A stretch of 64,000 bases of DNA from the NCBI RefSeq assembly GCF_003112555.1, contig NZ_BEWB01000012.1, forward strand, positions 1 to 64,000. The letters are read 5' to 3'. Made by a program: the position numbers and the translations under genes. This stretch comes from Streptomyces coelicoflavus. Its GTDB lineage: Bacteria; Actinomycetota; Actinomycetes; Streptomycetales; Streptomycetaceae. The notes beneath the pieces were generated by a model, which saw only the letters and a list, made by a program, of their open reading frames with translations, made no database searches and was not told the origin of the DNA. Each line of letters begins with the position of its first letter. Within the stretch, counting starts at the first letter, position 1. Shown piece by piece: positions 36,232 through 44,379 of the stretch.

Positions 36232-36417
36232 GCCTCGACCATATTGGCCATGCGCCCCCTTGTGCGGCCGTGCGCCGAGAGATGCGCGCGCACGGATAGT
36301 TATGATCACTAGCGCACAGTGGGTATCAACCAGGTACCCGTTGCGTGGATTTATCTGCCCCGAGCTCCGACTGCGACCGACCCCCCATGTCCCTGGGCCC
36401 ATTGGAGGTGAGCCGCC

Positions 36418-36612
36418 GTGGCACTCTCGATTTCGGCGGTTGTGCTGCTGGCGATCATCGTCTTCCTGCTGGTCAAGAAGTCAGGCTTGAAGGCGGGGCA
36501 TGCGGTGGTCTGCATGCTCCTCGGCTTCTACCTGGCCTCGTCGACGATCGCGCCCACGATCAGCGAGCTGACGAACAACATCGCGGGGATGATCGGAGAC
36601 ATCAACTTCTGA
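36418..36612 (+). CDS. Small membrane protein of unknown function
   Basis: A 64-residue protein with a very strong ribosome site (GGAGGTGAG, about 6 nt before GTG 36418). Two hydrophobic segments (ALSISAVVLLAIIVFLLV and VVCMLLGFYLASST) are separated by KKSGLKAGH. It ends with a polar amphipathic stretch (TISELTNNIAGMIGDINF). I recognise the general type as conserved in Streptomyces but no function is known. It is divergent from the S9 peptidase. Confidence 0.75.
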   Translation: MALSISAVVLLAIIVFLLVKKSGLKAGHAVVCMLLGFYLASSTIAPTISELTNNIAGMIGDINF

Positions 36613-36702
36613 TTCCGCCCTCGCAACCGGCCCGCACGTCGGCGGCGTCCTCTCTCCGGAGTGCGGAGAACACCGGGGAGACGGAGCCGGAGGCGGTAGG
36701 GC

Positions 36703-37110
36703 ATGGCGAAAACCGTGGTGGGAATCCTCCTGTGCGGTCTGGTCGGGCTGCTGCTCCTGTGGGTCGGCCTGCACGATGCCGTACGGGTGCGGAGACTGCG
36801 TCAGCACGGGGTTCGAACCGCCGGCACGGTGGTCGACAACGTCCGGGTCGACAGCAACAACGGCCCCTCGTGGGCGCCGGTCATCGCCTTCGTCGACCAC
36901 CACGGATACCGCGTGGAGTTCACGCCGCGCATGCGCGGATCCGGCATGGGGCTCGCGACCGGACGCGAGGTCACCGTGGTCTATCTGCGCGAGGATCCGC
37001 AGACGGCACGTGTGCTCATGCGGCGCCACATGACGGGGCCGGTGTACTTCATGCTGGCCGGCGCCCTGGCCTTCCTGTGCGGCGTGGTGGCGATCGCCGC
37101 GTCGGCCTGA
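36703..37110 (+). CDS. DUF3592-type membrane protein
   Basis: A 135-residue protein with an N-terminal membrane helix (VVGILLCGLVGLLLLWVGLH), a central soluble beta-rich portion (RTAGTVVDNVRVDSNNGPSW, GREVTVVYLREDPQTARV) and a C-terminal helix (YFMLAGALAFLCGVVAIAA). That is the usual DUF3592 layout. The start at ATG 36703 follows GGAGG. The role is unknown. It ends 12 nt before the convergent DUF397 gene. Confidence 0.75.
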   Translation: MAKTVVGILLCGLVGLLLLWVGLHDAVRVRRLRQHGVRTAGTVVDNVRVDSNNGPSWAPVIAFVDHHGYRVEFTPRMRGSGMGLATGREVTVVYLREDPQTARVLMRRHMTGPVYFMLAGALAFLCGVVAIAASA

Positions 37111-37122
37111 CGGACCGCCGGA

Positions 37123-37332
37123 TCAGCCCTCGACCGCGTACGGCAGGAAACCGGTCCACGCGGTGGGGGCGAAGGCGAGCTGAGGGCCGCGGAGGTTCTT
37201 CGAGTCGCGGACGTGGACGGTGGTGGGGTCGGTGGCGATCTCCACACACGAGTCGCCTTCGCTGCTGCTGCTGTAGCTGCTCTTGAACCACGCGAGGCCG
37301 GAGGCGTCCCCGGACAAGGTCTTGCGGCTCAT
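37123..37332 (-). CDS. DUF397 protein, small acidic partner of the HTH regulator
   Basis: A 69-residue protein with the DUF397 signature (AWFKSSYSSSSEGDSCVEIA, then VHVRDSKN and LAFAPTAWTGFL). In Streptomyces such proteins accompany WhiJ-like DNA-binding proteins and are related to the developmental regulator BldB. The ATG at 37332 overlaps the stop of the upstream HTH gene (ATGA), so the two are translated together. It likely binds the HTH protein. Confidence 0.9.
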   Translation of the reverse strand: MSRKTLSGDASGLAWFKSSYSSSSEGDSCVEIATDPTTVHVRDSKNLRGPQLAFAPTAWTGFLPYAVEG

Positions 37333-38213
37333 GTCTCCCCCAGCAGTTGCTCGATGAATGAGGCTGTCTCACGCGGCGTGAGGGCCTGGGTGCGGATGAT
37401 GCCATACCGAAGTTCCAGGATACGGAGCTGCCTGGGCTCGGTAACCGGGCGGCCGTTGGCAACCGCCTGCGAGCGCCCGACCATCGAGCCGTCCTCGAAC
37501 TTCAGCACCTCGATGCCGCCTGCCAGACCAGCGTGCTCCTCGTGATCCATCGGCATGACTTGAAGCTCGACGTTGCGCAACTGACCCAGTTCCAGCAGAT
37601 GCTCCAGTTGTTGACGCAGCCTTGCCTTTCCGCCCAGCGGACGTCGAAGCGTCCACTCCTCCAGGACGAAGCTCAGGTCGGGAGCAGGGTCCTTGTCGAA
37701 CACTGACTTGCGGGCCACACGCGCGGAGATGAACTGCTCCACTTCCTCCGCCGAGTAGGCGGGACGCCTCATGAGGAGGAGTCCACGTGCGTAATCGGGC
37801 GTCTGCAACAACCCGTGAATGTTCAAGGGATCGTAGAGCTGAAGCTCGACCGCCCGCCCCTCCAACTGTGCGAGATCCCGAACCTTCTTCGGATACCGGA
37901 CCTTCTTGACGTCCTCCCGCATCGCCGAGATGAGCCCACCGGCGCCGAGCACCTCGTCCGCCTTGTCCAAGTACTCGGGCCTGGGGATCCGCTTCCCCGT
38001 CTCGATCTTGTACACGAGATCCGCCCCGTACCCGGCGGCCACCGCGAAGTCGTTGACCCGCAGGCCGGCCGCCTCCCGGCGGAGTCGCAACTGCCGCCCC
38101 ACCGTGGCCAGCACGGCCAGTGCCCAGTCGTCGTCCGGGTCGACCTCCCACCCCGGCTCGTCCGTCCGGTCCGTCTCCGGCGCGACCCGCACCGCCTCTT
38201 CGCTCACCGACAT
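37329..38213 (-). CDS. WhiJ-like helix-turn-helix regulator (HTH plus DUF5753)
   Basis: A 294-residue protein. An Xre-type helix-turn-helix (LRLRREAAGLRVNDFAVAAG, then DLVYKIETGKRIP; about residues 35-85) is followed by the DUF5753/Scr1-type C-terminal domain (YDPLNIHGLLQTPDYARGLL, VEQFISARVARKSVF). Such regulators come in sets with a DUF397 partner and an HATPase protein, as found here, and some control sporulation or antibiotic production. The ATG at 38213 follows GAAGGGG. It is divergent from the ATPase gene at 38322. Confidence 0.9.
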   Translation of the reverse strand: MSVSEEAVRVAPETDRTDEPGWEVDPDDDWALAVLATVGRQLRLRREAAGLRVNDFAVAAGYGADLVYKIETGKRIPRPEYLDKADEVLGAGGLISAMREDVKKVRYPKKVRDLAQLEGRAVELQLYDPLNIHGLLQTPDYARGLLLMRRPAYSAEEVEQFISARVARKSVFDKDPAPDLSFVLEEWTLRRPLGGKARLRQQLEHLLELGQLRNVELQVMPMDHEEHAGLAGGIEVLKFEDGSMVGRSQAVANGRPVTEPRQLRILELRYGIIRTQALTPRETASFIEQLLGET

Positions 38214-38321
38214 GTGTGCCCCTTCGACAGCTTGGACAGGGCCCGTCCGACCTTGGACCGTAGCTCTACGTGACGGCATGGTGACCCGTTTAAGTATGTC
38301 CGGTCGGCCACGCTCGGTGAT

Positions 38322-38804
38322 GTGAATCAGCGAACCCAGGGAATCTCCAAGGACGGGACACGACCCGAACCGGGCGGCACCGTACGGAACTTCAGCGTGC
38401 TGCTGTCGTCCACCCCGCGAGGTGCCCGCCTCGCCCGTCTGCTCGCCGCGGACACGCTCCGGAGCTGGGGGCTTCCGTACGAGCGGGCGAGTCATGTCGT
38501 CGCGGAACTGGCAGCCAACGCGGCCACCCACGGCCGCCTCCCGGGCCGCAGCTTCCGGCTCACGCCCTACGTGATCGGTACGACGGTCCGCGTCGAGGTC
38601 ACGGACACACGCGGTGACCGGCTGCCCGCGACGCAAGTGCCGGACGCGGGAGCCGAGTCGGGGCGGGGCCTGCTGCTCGTCGAGGCTCTGGCGGACCGCT
38701 GGGGCGTGATCGAGGAGCGGTTCCCGCGCAAGACCGTCTGGGCCGAACTGGGCTTTTCACCACCGGAACCCGGGTCCTCGCGCTCCGGTGCCGTCGGCGA
38801 CTGA
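38322..38804 (+). CDS. HATPase_c protein, anti-sigma-factor-like
   Basis: A 160-residue single-domain ATPase of the SpoIIAB/RsbW-like HATPase_c_2 family. The N-box is ELAANAATHG, the middle segment RVEVTDTRGDRLP is the G1 region, and GRGLLLVEALADRW is the G2 box. It has no kinase dimerisation domain. Usual partners are the divergent HTH and DUF397 genes. GTG 38322 is used as the start. A downstream start near FSVLLSS would remove only a non-conserved tail. Confidence 0.85.
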   Translation: MNQRTQGISKDGTRPEPGGTVRNFSVLLSSTPRGARLARLLAADTLRSWGLPYERASHVVAELAANAATHGRLPGRSFRLTPYVIGTTVRVEVTDTRGDRLPATQVPDAGAESGRGLLLVEALADRWGVIEERFPRKTVWAELGFSPPEPGSSRSGAVGD

Positions 38805-39042
38805 AAGACAAAGAACGTTCGGGAAAAGACCCCCACCAAACCCGACCCTCCCGCCCGTAGCCGTACCCGCTCGTGCTCACTCGGGCGGGTGAACATCGCC
38901 GGTCCGGCTGGATTTTCGGACCTCCGAAGCCCGACGCTCAGCCCAACGCACCACCACGAACACCGCAGACATGAGACGGCCCCCGCCGGGACGGGAATCC
39001 CAAAGCGAGGGCCTCACCACCGAGGAAGAGAAGAGCTTCCAG

Positions 39043-39960
39043 ATGGATACCGAGAACCCTAGCGTGCCGCTGCGCGCCCAGGCCCGCCCTGCGGGCGACA
39101 AGCGCCCCGACCGGCGCCCCGGCACGGCTCACCGCACCGGCGGCGGGATCGTCCACGAAAACACCCGCCACACGACCCGCTTCACGGTGATCGGCAACCA
39201 CCTGGCCCAGCACCGGGAGCTGTCGCTCCTCGCCATCGGGCTCGGGACACACCTCCAGTCGCTGCCCAAGGGCGCCCCCGCCGACATCAAGACCCTCACC
39301 GCCCGGTTCCCCGAGGGAGCCACCCGTATCGCCGCCGCCCTGCGCGAACTTGAATCACACGGTTACCTGCGCCGCGACCGCCACCGCACGCCCTCCGGCC
39401 GGATCGTCACCCGCACGGTCTCCTGCAATCAGCCGGCGGCCAAGCCGGGCGGCCCCGAGCCCCACCCGGAGCCCCGGAAGGCCCGGCAGCCGTGCGAGGA
39501 GGGCGAGGCCGTGCCCAAGGCGCCTGAGAGACGCCCCCACAAGCCACTCCCCGCCGTCCCACGCCCGGCCTGCTCCGGCCCCGGGATCCTCCAGGCCGCC
39601 ACCGACCTCCTCGCGAGCCTGCGCCGCCACGATCCGAGCCTGCTCCTCTCCGCCTGCGACACGGCCCACCTGGCGCCCGGCGTCGCCGCGTGGCTGGAGC
39701 GCGACGTCGCCCCTGCCGCCGTACGCCGTGCCCTGACCGCGGACCTGCCGCCCGAGGGCGTACGACGACCCGCCGCCCTCCTGGCCCACCGGCTCACCGC
39801 CCAGCTCCCGCCCCCGGCTCCCTTCCGGCCTCCGACCGCAGCCCCGTCGTCACCCGTACGTCACCCGATGCAGAACTGCGACGGCTGCGACCGCGGATTC
39901 CGCGCTCCCGGCCCGGGCCGCTGCCGCGAGTGCCGAACTGATCACCGTGAGGCCGCTTAG
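39043..39960 (+). CDS. Winged-helix protein with C-terminal Cys4-type motif
   Basis: A 305-residue protein of a family common in Streptomyces. Residues about 45-130 form a winged helix (TRFTVIGNHLAQHRELSLLA, then RFPEGATRIAAALRELESHG and YLRRDRHRTPSGRIVTRTV). The C-terminal half is helical (ATDLLASLRRHDPSLLLSAC, VAAWLERDVAP). It ends in a possible zinc site, NCDGCDRGFRAPGPGRCREC. The ATG at 39043 is the best-placed start before the conserved region; the N-terminal 40 residues are Arg/Pro-rich. It may be a replication-related or transcriptional regulator. Confidence 0.75.
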   Translation: MDTENPSVPLRAQARPAGDKRPDRRPGTAHRTGGGIVHENTRHTTRFTVIGNHLAQHRELSLLAIGLGTHLQSLPKGAPADIKTLTARFPEGATRIAAALRELESHGYLRRDRHRTPSGRIVTRTVSCNQPAAKPGGPEPHPEPRKARQPCEEGEAVPKAPERRPHKPLPAVPRPACSGPGILQAATDLLASLRRHDPSLLLSACDTAHLAPGVAAWLERDVAPAAVRRALTADLPPEGVRRPAALLAHRLTAQLPPPAPFRPPTAAPSSPVRHPMQNCDGCDRGFRAPGPGRCRECRTDHREAA

Positions 39961-40070
39961 CTGTCATGTCTCACCAGGCTGGTCACATGAGGTCCTCGAA
40001 CGTGAGCTGTTGCTCGAGGTCGTCCGTCCTGAGCGATGTCTGCCCACTGGCCTGGCCGCCCGGCTCCCGT

Positions 40071-40511
40071 TCAGTCCTGGGCCGGGAAGTCCAGGGCGGT
40101 CCCGTACATCCGGGAGACCCGGATCAGGATCACCACACGCCGGTCCGGCAGCGACGGCTCGCCGGGGGCCGCCCCGTCGGCCGGGTCCACTATTTCCGCC
40201 TCGCCCTCCGCCACGGCGAACGACCAGACGTCCGGCCCGCTGACGTGCAGTGCGGTGTGCGGGTCGCGGCGCAGTTGGCGGACCTTGAGGCGGTCGGCGG
40301 TGGAGGAGATGCGCAGGACGCGTTCCTCGGCGTTCCAGTCGTAGACGACGGTCGACAGGTGAGGGTGACCGGTGCTCCTGACGCTCGCTAGTACGCCGAA
40401 CTGCTGGCGGTGCAACAGCTGGGAGAGTTCCTGGTCGGTGAGCACCCGGGGGGCCGGGCCGTCGTTCTCGGTGGTGCCGGCGGGCGTCTCGGTGACGGTC
40501 TTCTCGCTCAT
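40071..40511 (-). CDS. PPOX-class flavin/F420-dependent oxidoreductase
   Basis: A 146-residue split-barrel protein of the pyridoxamine 5'-phosphate-oxidase-like superfamily. The core QQFGVLASVRSTGHPHLSTV and RLKVRQLRRDPHTALHVSG are typical of actinobacterial F420-dependent PPOX-class enzymes. The substrate is unknown. The ATG at 40511 follows AAAGG. It is the gene after the MFS exporter on the same strand but is separated by about 100 nt of GGTCG repeats. Confidence 0.85.
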   Translation of the reverse strand: MSEKTVTETPAGTTENDGPAPRVLTDQELSQLLHRQQFGVLASVRSTGHPHLSTVVYDWNAEERVLRISSTADRLKVRQLRRDPHTALHVSGPDVWSFAVAEGEAEIVDPADGAAPGEPSLPDRRVVILIRVSRMYGTALDFPAQD

Positions 40512-40527
40512 GGGTCAGCCTTTCGGC

Positions 40528-40566
40528 GGTCGGGTCGGGTCGGGTCGGGTCGGCGGGTCGGGTCGG
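40528..40566. repeat. GGTCG pentanucleotide repeat
   Basis: Five uninterrupted GGTCG units (40528-40552) followed by two more after a 2-nt interruption. The run is just upstream of the PPOX-class gene on the minus strand. A simple repeat of this kind can vary in length and could alter spacing in the leader. Confidence 0.8.
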
Positions 40567-40618
40567 GCTGGGAGGCTCGGGACGCGTCGCGTCGGGGCCG
40601 GTTGGGGCGGGAGACGGG

Positions 40619-42112
40619 TCAGACGGGCGTGGTCCGGGCGGGAACCGGCGTGTCGCCGGCCGGCTCCTGGGCGGCCCGTCGCTCGGGGCGGCGCAGCATC
40701 GCCGAGGCGACGACGAAGGCGGTGACCAGAAGCCCCGCGCCCGTCGCGAAGGCGAGCCGGTAGCCGCCGGTCAGCGCCTCGGCCGCCGTCCGGCCGTCCG
40801 CCGCGAGACTCTCGGTGCGAGAGGCCGCCAGGGTGGACAGGACGGCGACGCCCAGGGCCATGCCGATCTGCTGGGTGGTGTTGAACAGGCCGGACGCGAG
40901 GCCGGCGTCCTCCTCGCTCGCGCCGGACATGCCGAGCGTGGTCAGCGCGGGCAGCGCGAGGCCGAAGCCCGCGGCGAGCAGCATGACCGGCAGCAGGTCG
41001 GCGGCGTAACCGGCCCGGACGGGGACGCGGGCGAGCAGGGCGAGGGCGCCGACGAGGAGCACGATGCCCGCCAGCAGGACGTTGCGCTCACCGAAGCGGG
41101 CGTTGAGGCGGGCCGAGACTCCCAGCGAGGCCGCACCGATGGCGGCGGCTGCCGGGAGCATCGCGAGGCCGGTCTCGGCGGCACCGTACCCGAGCACCTT
41201 CTGGAGGTAGAGGGCGACGAGCACCTGGAAGGAGAAGAGCGCGGCGACCATCAGGATCTGGACCAGGTTGGCGCCGGAGACGCTGCGCGAGCGGAAGATC
41301 CTCAGCGGCATCAGCGGGTTCTTCGCGGTGGCCTGACGGACGAGGAACGCGGCGAGCAGTACGGCGGCGAGGGCGCCGAGGCCGAGGGTGCGCACCGAAG
41401 TCCAGCCGGACTCCCCGGCCTTGACGACGGTGTAGATGCCGAGCATCAGACCGGAGGTGACCAGCACCGCGCCCAGGACGTCCGCGCCCGCCCCGACGCC
41501 GAGTCCCCGGTCACCGGGCAGGACGCGTACGGCGACCGCGAGGGCGGCGACGCCGATCGGCAGGTTGATGAAGAAGATCCAGTGCCAGTTGAGCGCGTCG
41601 GTGAGTACGCCGCCGAGGACCTGGCCGATCGACGCACCCGCCGCGCCGGTGAAGCTGAAGACGGCGATGGCCTTGGCGCGCTCCCGGGGTTCGGTGAACA
41701 GCGTCACGAGGATGCCCAGGCTGACGGCGGAGGCCATCGCGCTGCCGATGCCCTGGAGGAAGCGGGCGGCGATCAGCAGGGCGGGCGAGGTGGCCGCACC
41801 GGCCAGCAGCGAGCCGGCGGTGAAGACGACGGTGCCGGCCAGGAACATGCGCCTGCGGCCGAGCAGGTCACCGAGCCGGCCGGCCAGCAGGAGCAGGCTG
41901 CCGAACGCGACGAGGTAGGCGTTGACGACCCAGCTGAGGCCGGCGGGGGTGAAGCCCAGGTCGTTCTGGATGGCGGGCATCGCCACGGTCACGATGGAGC
42001 CGTCGAGGACGATCGTCAGCGTCCCGGTGGCGAGCACTCCGAGAGCGAGCCGGCGTGAGCGCCGAGTGGTGGGAGAAGCGGGCGGCGGCTCGGAATCGGA
42101 TGCGGCAAGCAT
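40619..42112 (-). CDS. MFS drug exporter, DHA2 (14-TM) family
   Basis: A 497-residue membrane transporter. The N-terminal block LATGTLTIVLDGSIVTVAMP contains the DHA2 motif D1-like LDGSIV, and motif A is GRLGDLLGRRRMF. A motif C-like region is in GAAGASIGQVLGGVL. About 14 hydrophobic segments are present. Such proteins export antibiotics and toxic compounds by proton antiport. It lies behind a MarR gene on the same strand. A 15-bp hairpin that contains its ribosome site immediately precedes the ATG at 42112. Confidence 0.92.
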   Translation of the reverse strand: MLAASDSEPPPASPTTRRSRRLALGVLATGTLTIVLDGSIVTVAMPAIQNDLGFTPAGLSWVVNAYLVAFGSLLLLAGRLGDLLGRRRMFLAGTVVFTAGSLLAGAATSPALLIAARFLQGIGSAMASAVSLGILVTLFTEPRERAKAIAVFSFTGAAGASIGQVLGGVLTDALNWHWIFFINLPIGVAALAVAVRVLPGDRGLGVGAGADVLGAVLVTSGLMLGIYTVVKAGESGWTSVRTLGLGALAAVLLAAFLVRQATAKNPLMPLRIFRSRSVSGANLVQILMVAALFSFQVLVALYLQKVLGYGAAETGLAMLPAAAAIGAASLGVSARLNARFGERNVLLAGIVLLVGALALLARVPVRAGYAADLLPVMLLAAGFGLALPALTTLGMSGASEEDAGLASGLFNTTQQIGMALGVAVLSTLAASRTESLAADGRTAAEALTGGYRLAFATGAGLLVTAFVVASAMLRRPERRAAQEPAGDTPVPARTTPV

Positions 42113-42113
42113 G

Positions 42114-42150
42114 CGGTCTCTCCTGTCGGTTGGGACGACAGGAGAGACCG
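42114..42150 (-). promoter_or_regulatory. Perfect 15-bp hairpin covering the MFS ribosome site
   Basis: CGGTCTCTCCTGTCG (42114-42128) and CGACAGGAGAGACCG (42136-42150) are perfectly complementary with a 7-nt loop. Read on the minus strand, the ribosome site AGGAG lies in the arm next to the ATG at 42112 and would be paired in the mRNA. The same repeat could be a DNA operator for the MarR protein. No T-run follows, so it is not a terminator. Confidence 0.8.
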
Positions 42151-42203
42151 TAACAGATGGTTTTGTTGCAGACTATTTCTTTCGGTCCTGCTTATCGTGG
42201 CCC

Positions 42204-42231
42204 GCTTCCCGCTTCCCGCTTCCCGCTTCCT
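42204..42231. repeat. 7-bp tandem repeat between MarR and MFS genes
   Basis: Four tandem copies of GCTTCCC (the last is GCTTCCT) lie in the 159-bp gap between the MarR stop codon and the MFS start. They would be in the leader of the MFS transcript. Confidence 0.75.
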
Positions 42232-42271
42232 GCTCCCTGCGGCCTGTCCTGCTGCGGCCGTGCCCCCCGGG

Positions 42272-42757
42272 CTACTTGGGCTGACGCGCCCGGCGGGCGG
42301 AGCGCGGAGCCTCCACCGGGGTCGCCAGGCTGTCGCCGACCAGGTGGTTGAGTGTGCGCAGGAGGGCCTTCCTGTCCGTCTCCGGAAGTGCGGCCAGGGC
42401 CTCGCGATGCACGCGGTCGACGATCTTCTGGCTCCGCCCGGCGACGCGGGCGCCCTCGCCGGTGACGGCGACGACCCGGGCCCGCCGGTCCGTACTGGAG
42501 GGGCGGCGCTCGGCCAGGCCCGCCTTCTCCAGGGCGTCCACCGTCACCACCATCGTGGTTTTGTCCATGTCGCCGATCTCGGCGAGCTGGATCTGGGTGC
42601 GCTCCTCCTCCAGGGCGTGCACGAGCACACAGTGCATCCGGGCGGTCAGGCCGATCTCGGCGAGAGCGGCGGACATCTTGCTCCGCAGGACGTGACTGGT
42701 GTGGTCGAGGAGGAACGACAGGTCCGGTTCGGTGCGTGCGGGCGTCATGGCGGTCAT
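42272..42757 (-). CDS. MarR-family transcriptional regulator
   Basis: A 161-residue winged-helix regulator. The wHTH (QIQLAEIGDMDKTTMVVTVD, ALEKAGLAERRPSSTDRRAR) with the conserved DRR wing is clear, flanked by dimerisation helices. It is the likely repressor of the MFS gene 159 nt downstream on the same strand. ATG 42757 is used; a second in-frame ATG at 42748 is equally possible. Its ligand is unknown. Confidence 0.92.
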   Translation of the reverse strand: MTAMTPARTEPDLSFLLDHTSHVLRSKMSAALAEIGLTARMHCVLVHALEEERTQIQLAEIGDMDKTTMVVTVDALEKAGLAERRPSSTDRRARVVAVTGEGARVAGRSQKIVDRVHREALAALPETDRKALLRTLNHLVGDSLATPVEAPRSARRARQPK

Positions 42758-42902
42758 GTCCGTCAGCGTAGAACAGCTCGATCCGAGGCGGATTATCCAA
42801 AAGAGACCTAGCTCGGCGGGGTCGAAGCCACTGGAGATTCGGGCCGGTGCGAGCGGAGGGGAGGCGGTCCGTACCGTCCCCGGGCCTCATAGGGTGGACC
42901 CC

Positions 42903-43805
42903 ATGACGGATCTTCCCGGCCGGCGTCTGCTGCTGGTGCACGCGCACCCGGACGACGAGTCGATCAACAACGGCGTCACCATGGCCCGGTACGCGGCCGA
43001 GGGCGCGCACGTGACGCTGGTGACCTGCACCCTCGGCGAGCGGGGCGAGGTCATTCCGCCCGAGCTCGCCCATCTGTCCGGGGCCGCCCTGGGCGCGCAC
43101 CGCAGGGGCGAGCTGGCGGACGCGATGCACGCGCTCGGCGTCGACGACTTCCGGCTGCTCGGCGGGCCGGGGCGGTTCACCGACTCCGGGATGATGGGGC
43201 TCTCCGACAACGACGAGCCCGGCTGCCTGTGGCAGGCCGACGTCGACGCGGCCGCGGCCCTGCTCGTCGACGTGATCCGCGAGGTGCGCCCCCAGGTGCT
43301 CGTCACCTATGACCCGAACGGCGGCTACGGCCACCCCGACCACATCCAGGCCCACCGCATCGCCATGCGGGCGGTGGAGCTGGCGGCCGAGGCCGGGTGC
43401 CCGGTCGCCAAGGTCTACTGGAACCGCGTGCCGCGCTCCCACGTCGAGGACGCCTTCGCCCGGCTCCGGGACGAGCTGCCCGGATCACCGTTCGAGAAGG
43501 CGGCCGAGGTCGAGGACGTCCCGGGCGTCGTCGACGACGAGCGGATCACCACGGCGATCCACGGCGAGGGCACCGCGCACGCCTCCGCCAAGGCCGCCGC
43601 GATGCGCGCGCACGCCACCCAGATCACGGTCGCCGAACCGTACTTCGTCCTCTCCAACGACCTGGCCCAGCCCCTCCTCACCACCGAGTACTACGAACTG
43701 GTTCGCGGTGAGCGCGGCGACGGCGACGGCGACGGCGGCGGCGGGCGCGAGAGCGACCTGTTCGCGGGAGTCGCCGCCGCCCCCGGAAGCGGGGCTGCCT
43801 CGTGA
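42903..43805 (+). CDS. mshB: N-acetyl-1-D-myo-inositol-2-amino-2-deoxy-glucopyranoside deacetylase MshB
   Basis: A 300-residue zinc-dependent LmbE-family deacetylase. AHPDDE at residues 14-19 and HPDH at 144-147 supply the metal and catalytic ligands. MshB removes acetate from GlcNAc-Ins in mycothiol biosynthesis, the main low-molecular-weight thiol of actinomycetes. Length and blocks (GERGEVIPPELAHL, CLWQADVDAAA) match mycothiol enzymes rather than Mca (conjugate amidase). The ATG at 42903 follows AGGGTGG. The downstream membrane gene overlaps it by 4 nt (GTGA). Confidence 0.94.
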   Translation: MTDLPGRRLLLVHAHPDDESINNGVTMARYAAEGAHVTLVTCTLGERGEVIPPELAHLSGAALGAHRRGELADAMHALGVDDFRLLGGPGRFTDSGMMGLSDNDEPGCLWQADVDAAAALLVDVIREVRPQVLVTYDPNGGYGHPDHIQAHRIAMRAVELAAEAGCPVAKVYWNRVPRSHVEDAFARLRDELPGSPFEKAAEVEDVPGVVDDERITTAIHGEGTAHASAKAAAMRAHATQITVAEPYFVLSNDLAQPLLTTEYYELVRGERGDGDGDGGGGRESDLFAGVAAAPGSGAAS

Positions 43806-44224
43806 GCGGCCGAAACGAGCCCGCGAGCTCCGCACTCGCCCAGCCGCTGCGCCCGCCCTCGGTCGGCCGGGCCCTCCTCTACGTGGGCCTCTTCGTGCTC
43901 GGTGCCGTCCTCGGGGTGGCGGGTGCGCTGCTCCAGCCGGCCTGGTTCCCGGGCGGGCTGCTGCTCGCCCTGGCCGCCGAGGCGGGACTGTGCCTCGGCG
44001 CCGGCCGCGCCGTGGGGCGCCGGGGAGGGGCCGTCGCGCCCGCCCTCGGCTGGGCGCTCGCCGCGGTACTGCTCACCACCAGCCGTCCGGAGGGCGACTT
44101 CCTGTTCGCCGCCGGTATCGGCTCCTACCTCTTTCTGCTCGGCGGGATCGCCGTTGCTGTGATCTGCGCCACCCTCGCGCCGGTACGGCAACCGGACGGC
44201 GACCGCGTCCGACTTCGCAAGTGA
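43802..44224 (+). CDS. DUF6113-type membrane protein downstream of mshB
   Basis: A 140-residue protein with four hydrophobic segments (LLYVGLFVLGAVLGVAGALL, LLLALAAEAGLCLGAG, APALGWALAAVLLTT and FLFAAGIGSYLFLLGGIAVA), preceded by a short polar N-terminus. It starts at GTG 43802, overlapping the mshB stop, and so is co-translated. Conserved next to mshB in Streptomyces; its function is not known to me. Confidence 0.75.
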   Translation: MSGRNEPASSALAQPLRPPSVGRALLYVGLFVLGAVLGVAGALLQPAWFPGGLLLALAAEAGLCLGAGRAVGRRGGAVAPALGWALAAVLLTTSRPEGDFLFAAGIGSYLFLLGGIAVAVICATLAPVRQPDGDRVRLRK

Positions 44225-44379
44225 CGTACCGCTTCGCCGTGCCGCGGGCGTGCGAGTCCCGTGTGGGTTTCCCCGGCGGTCACGGGATACGCGCCAAGGG
44301 TGGCCAGTATGGTGGTGCGCGCCGCCGAGCCGCCCGCTGAAGGTGTGACGGGCGGCGGAGCCAACCGGGAGAACCTGCC

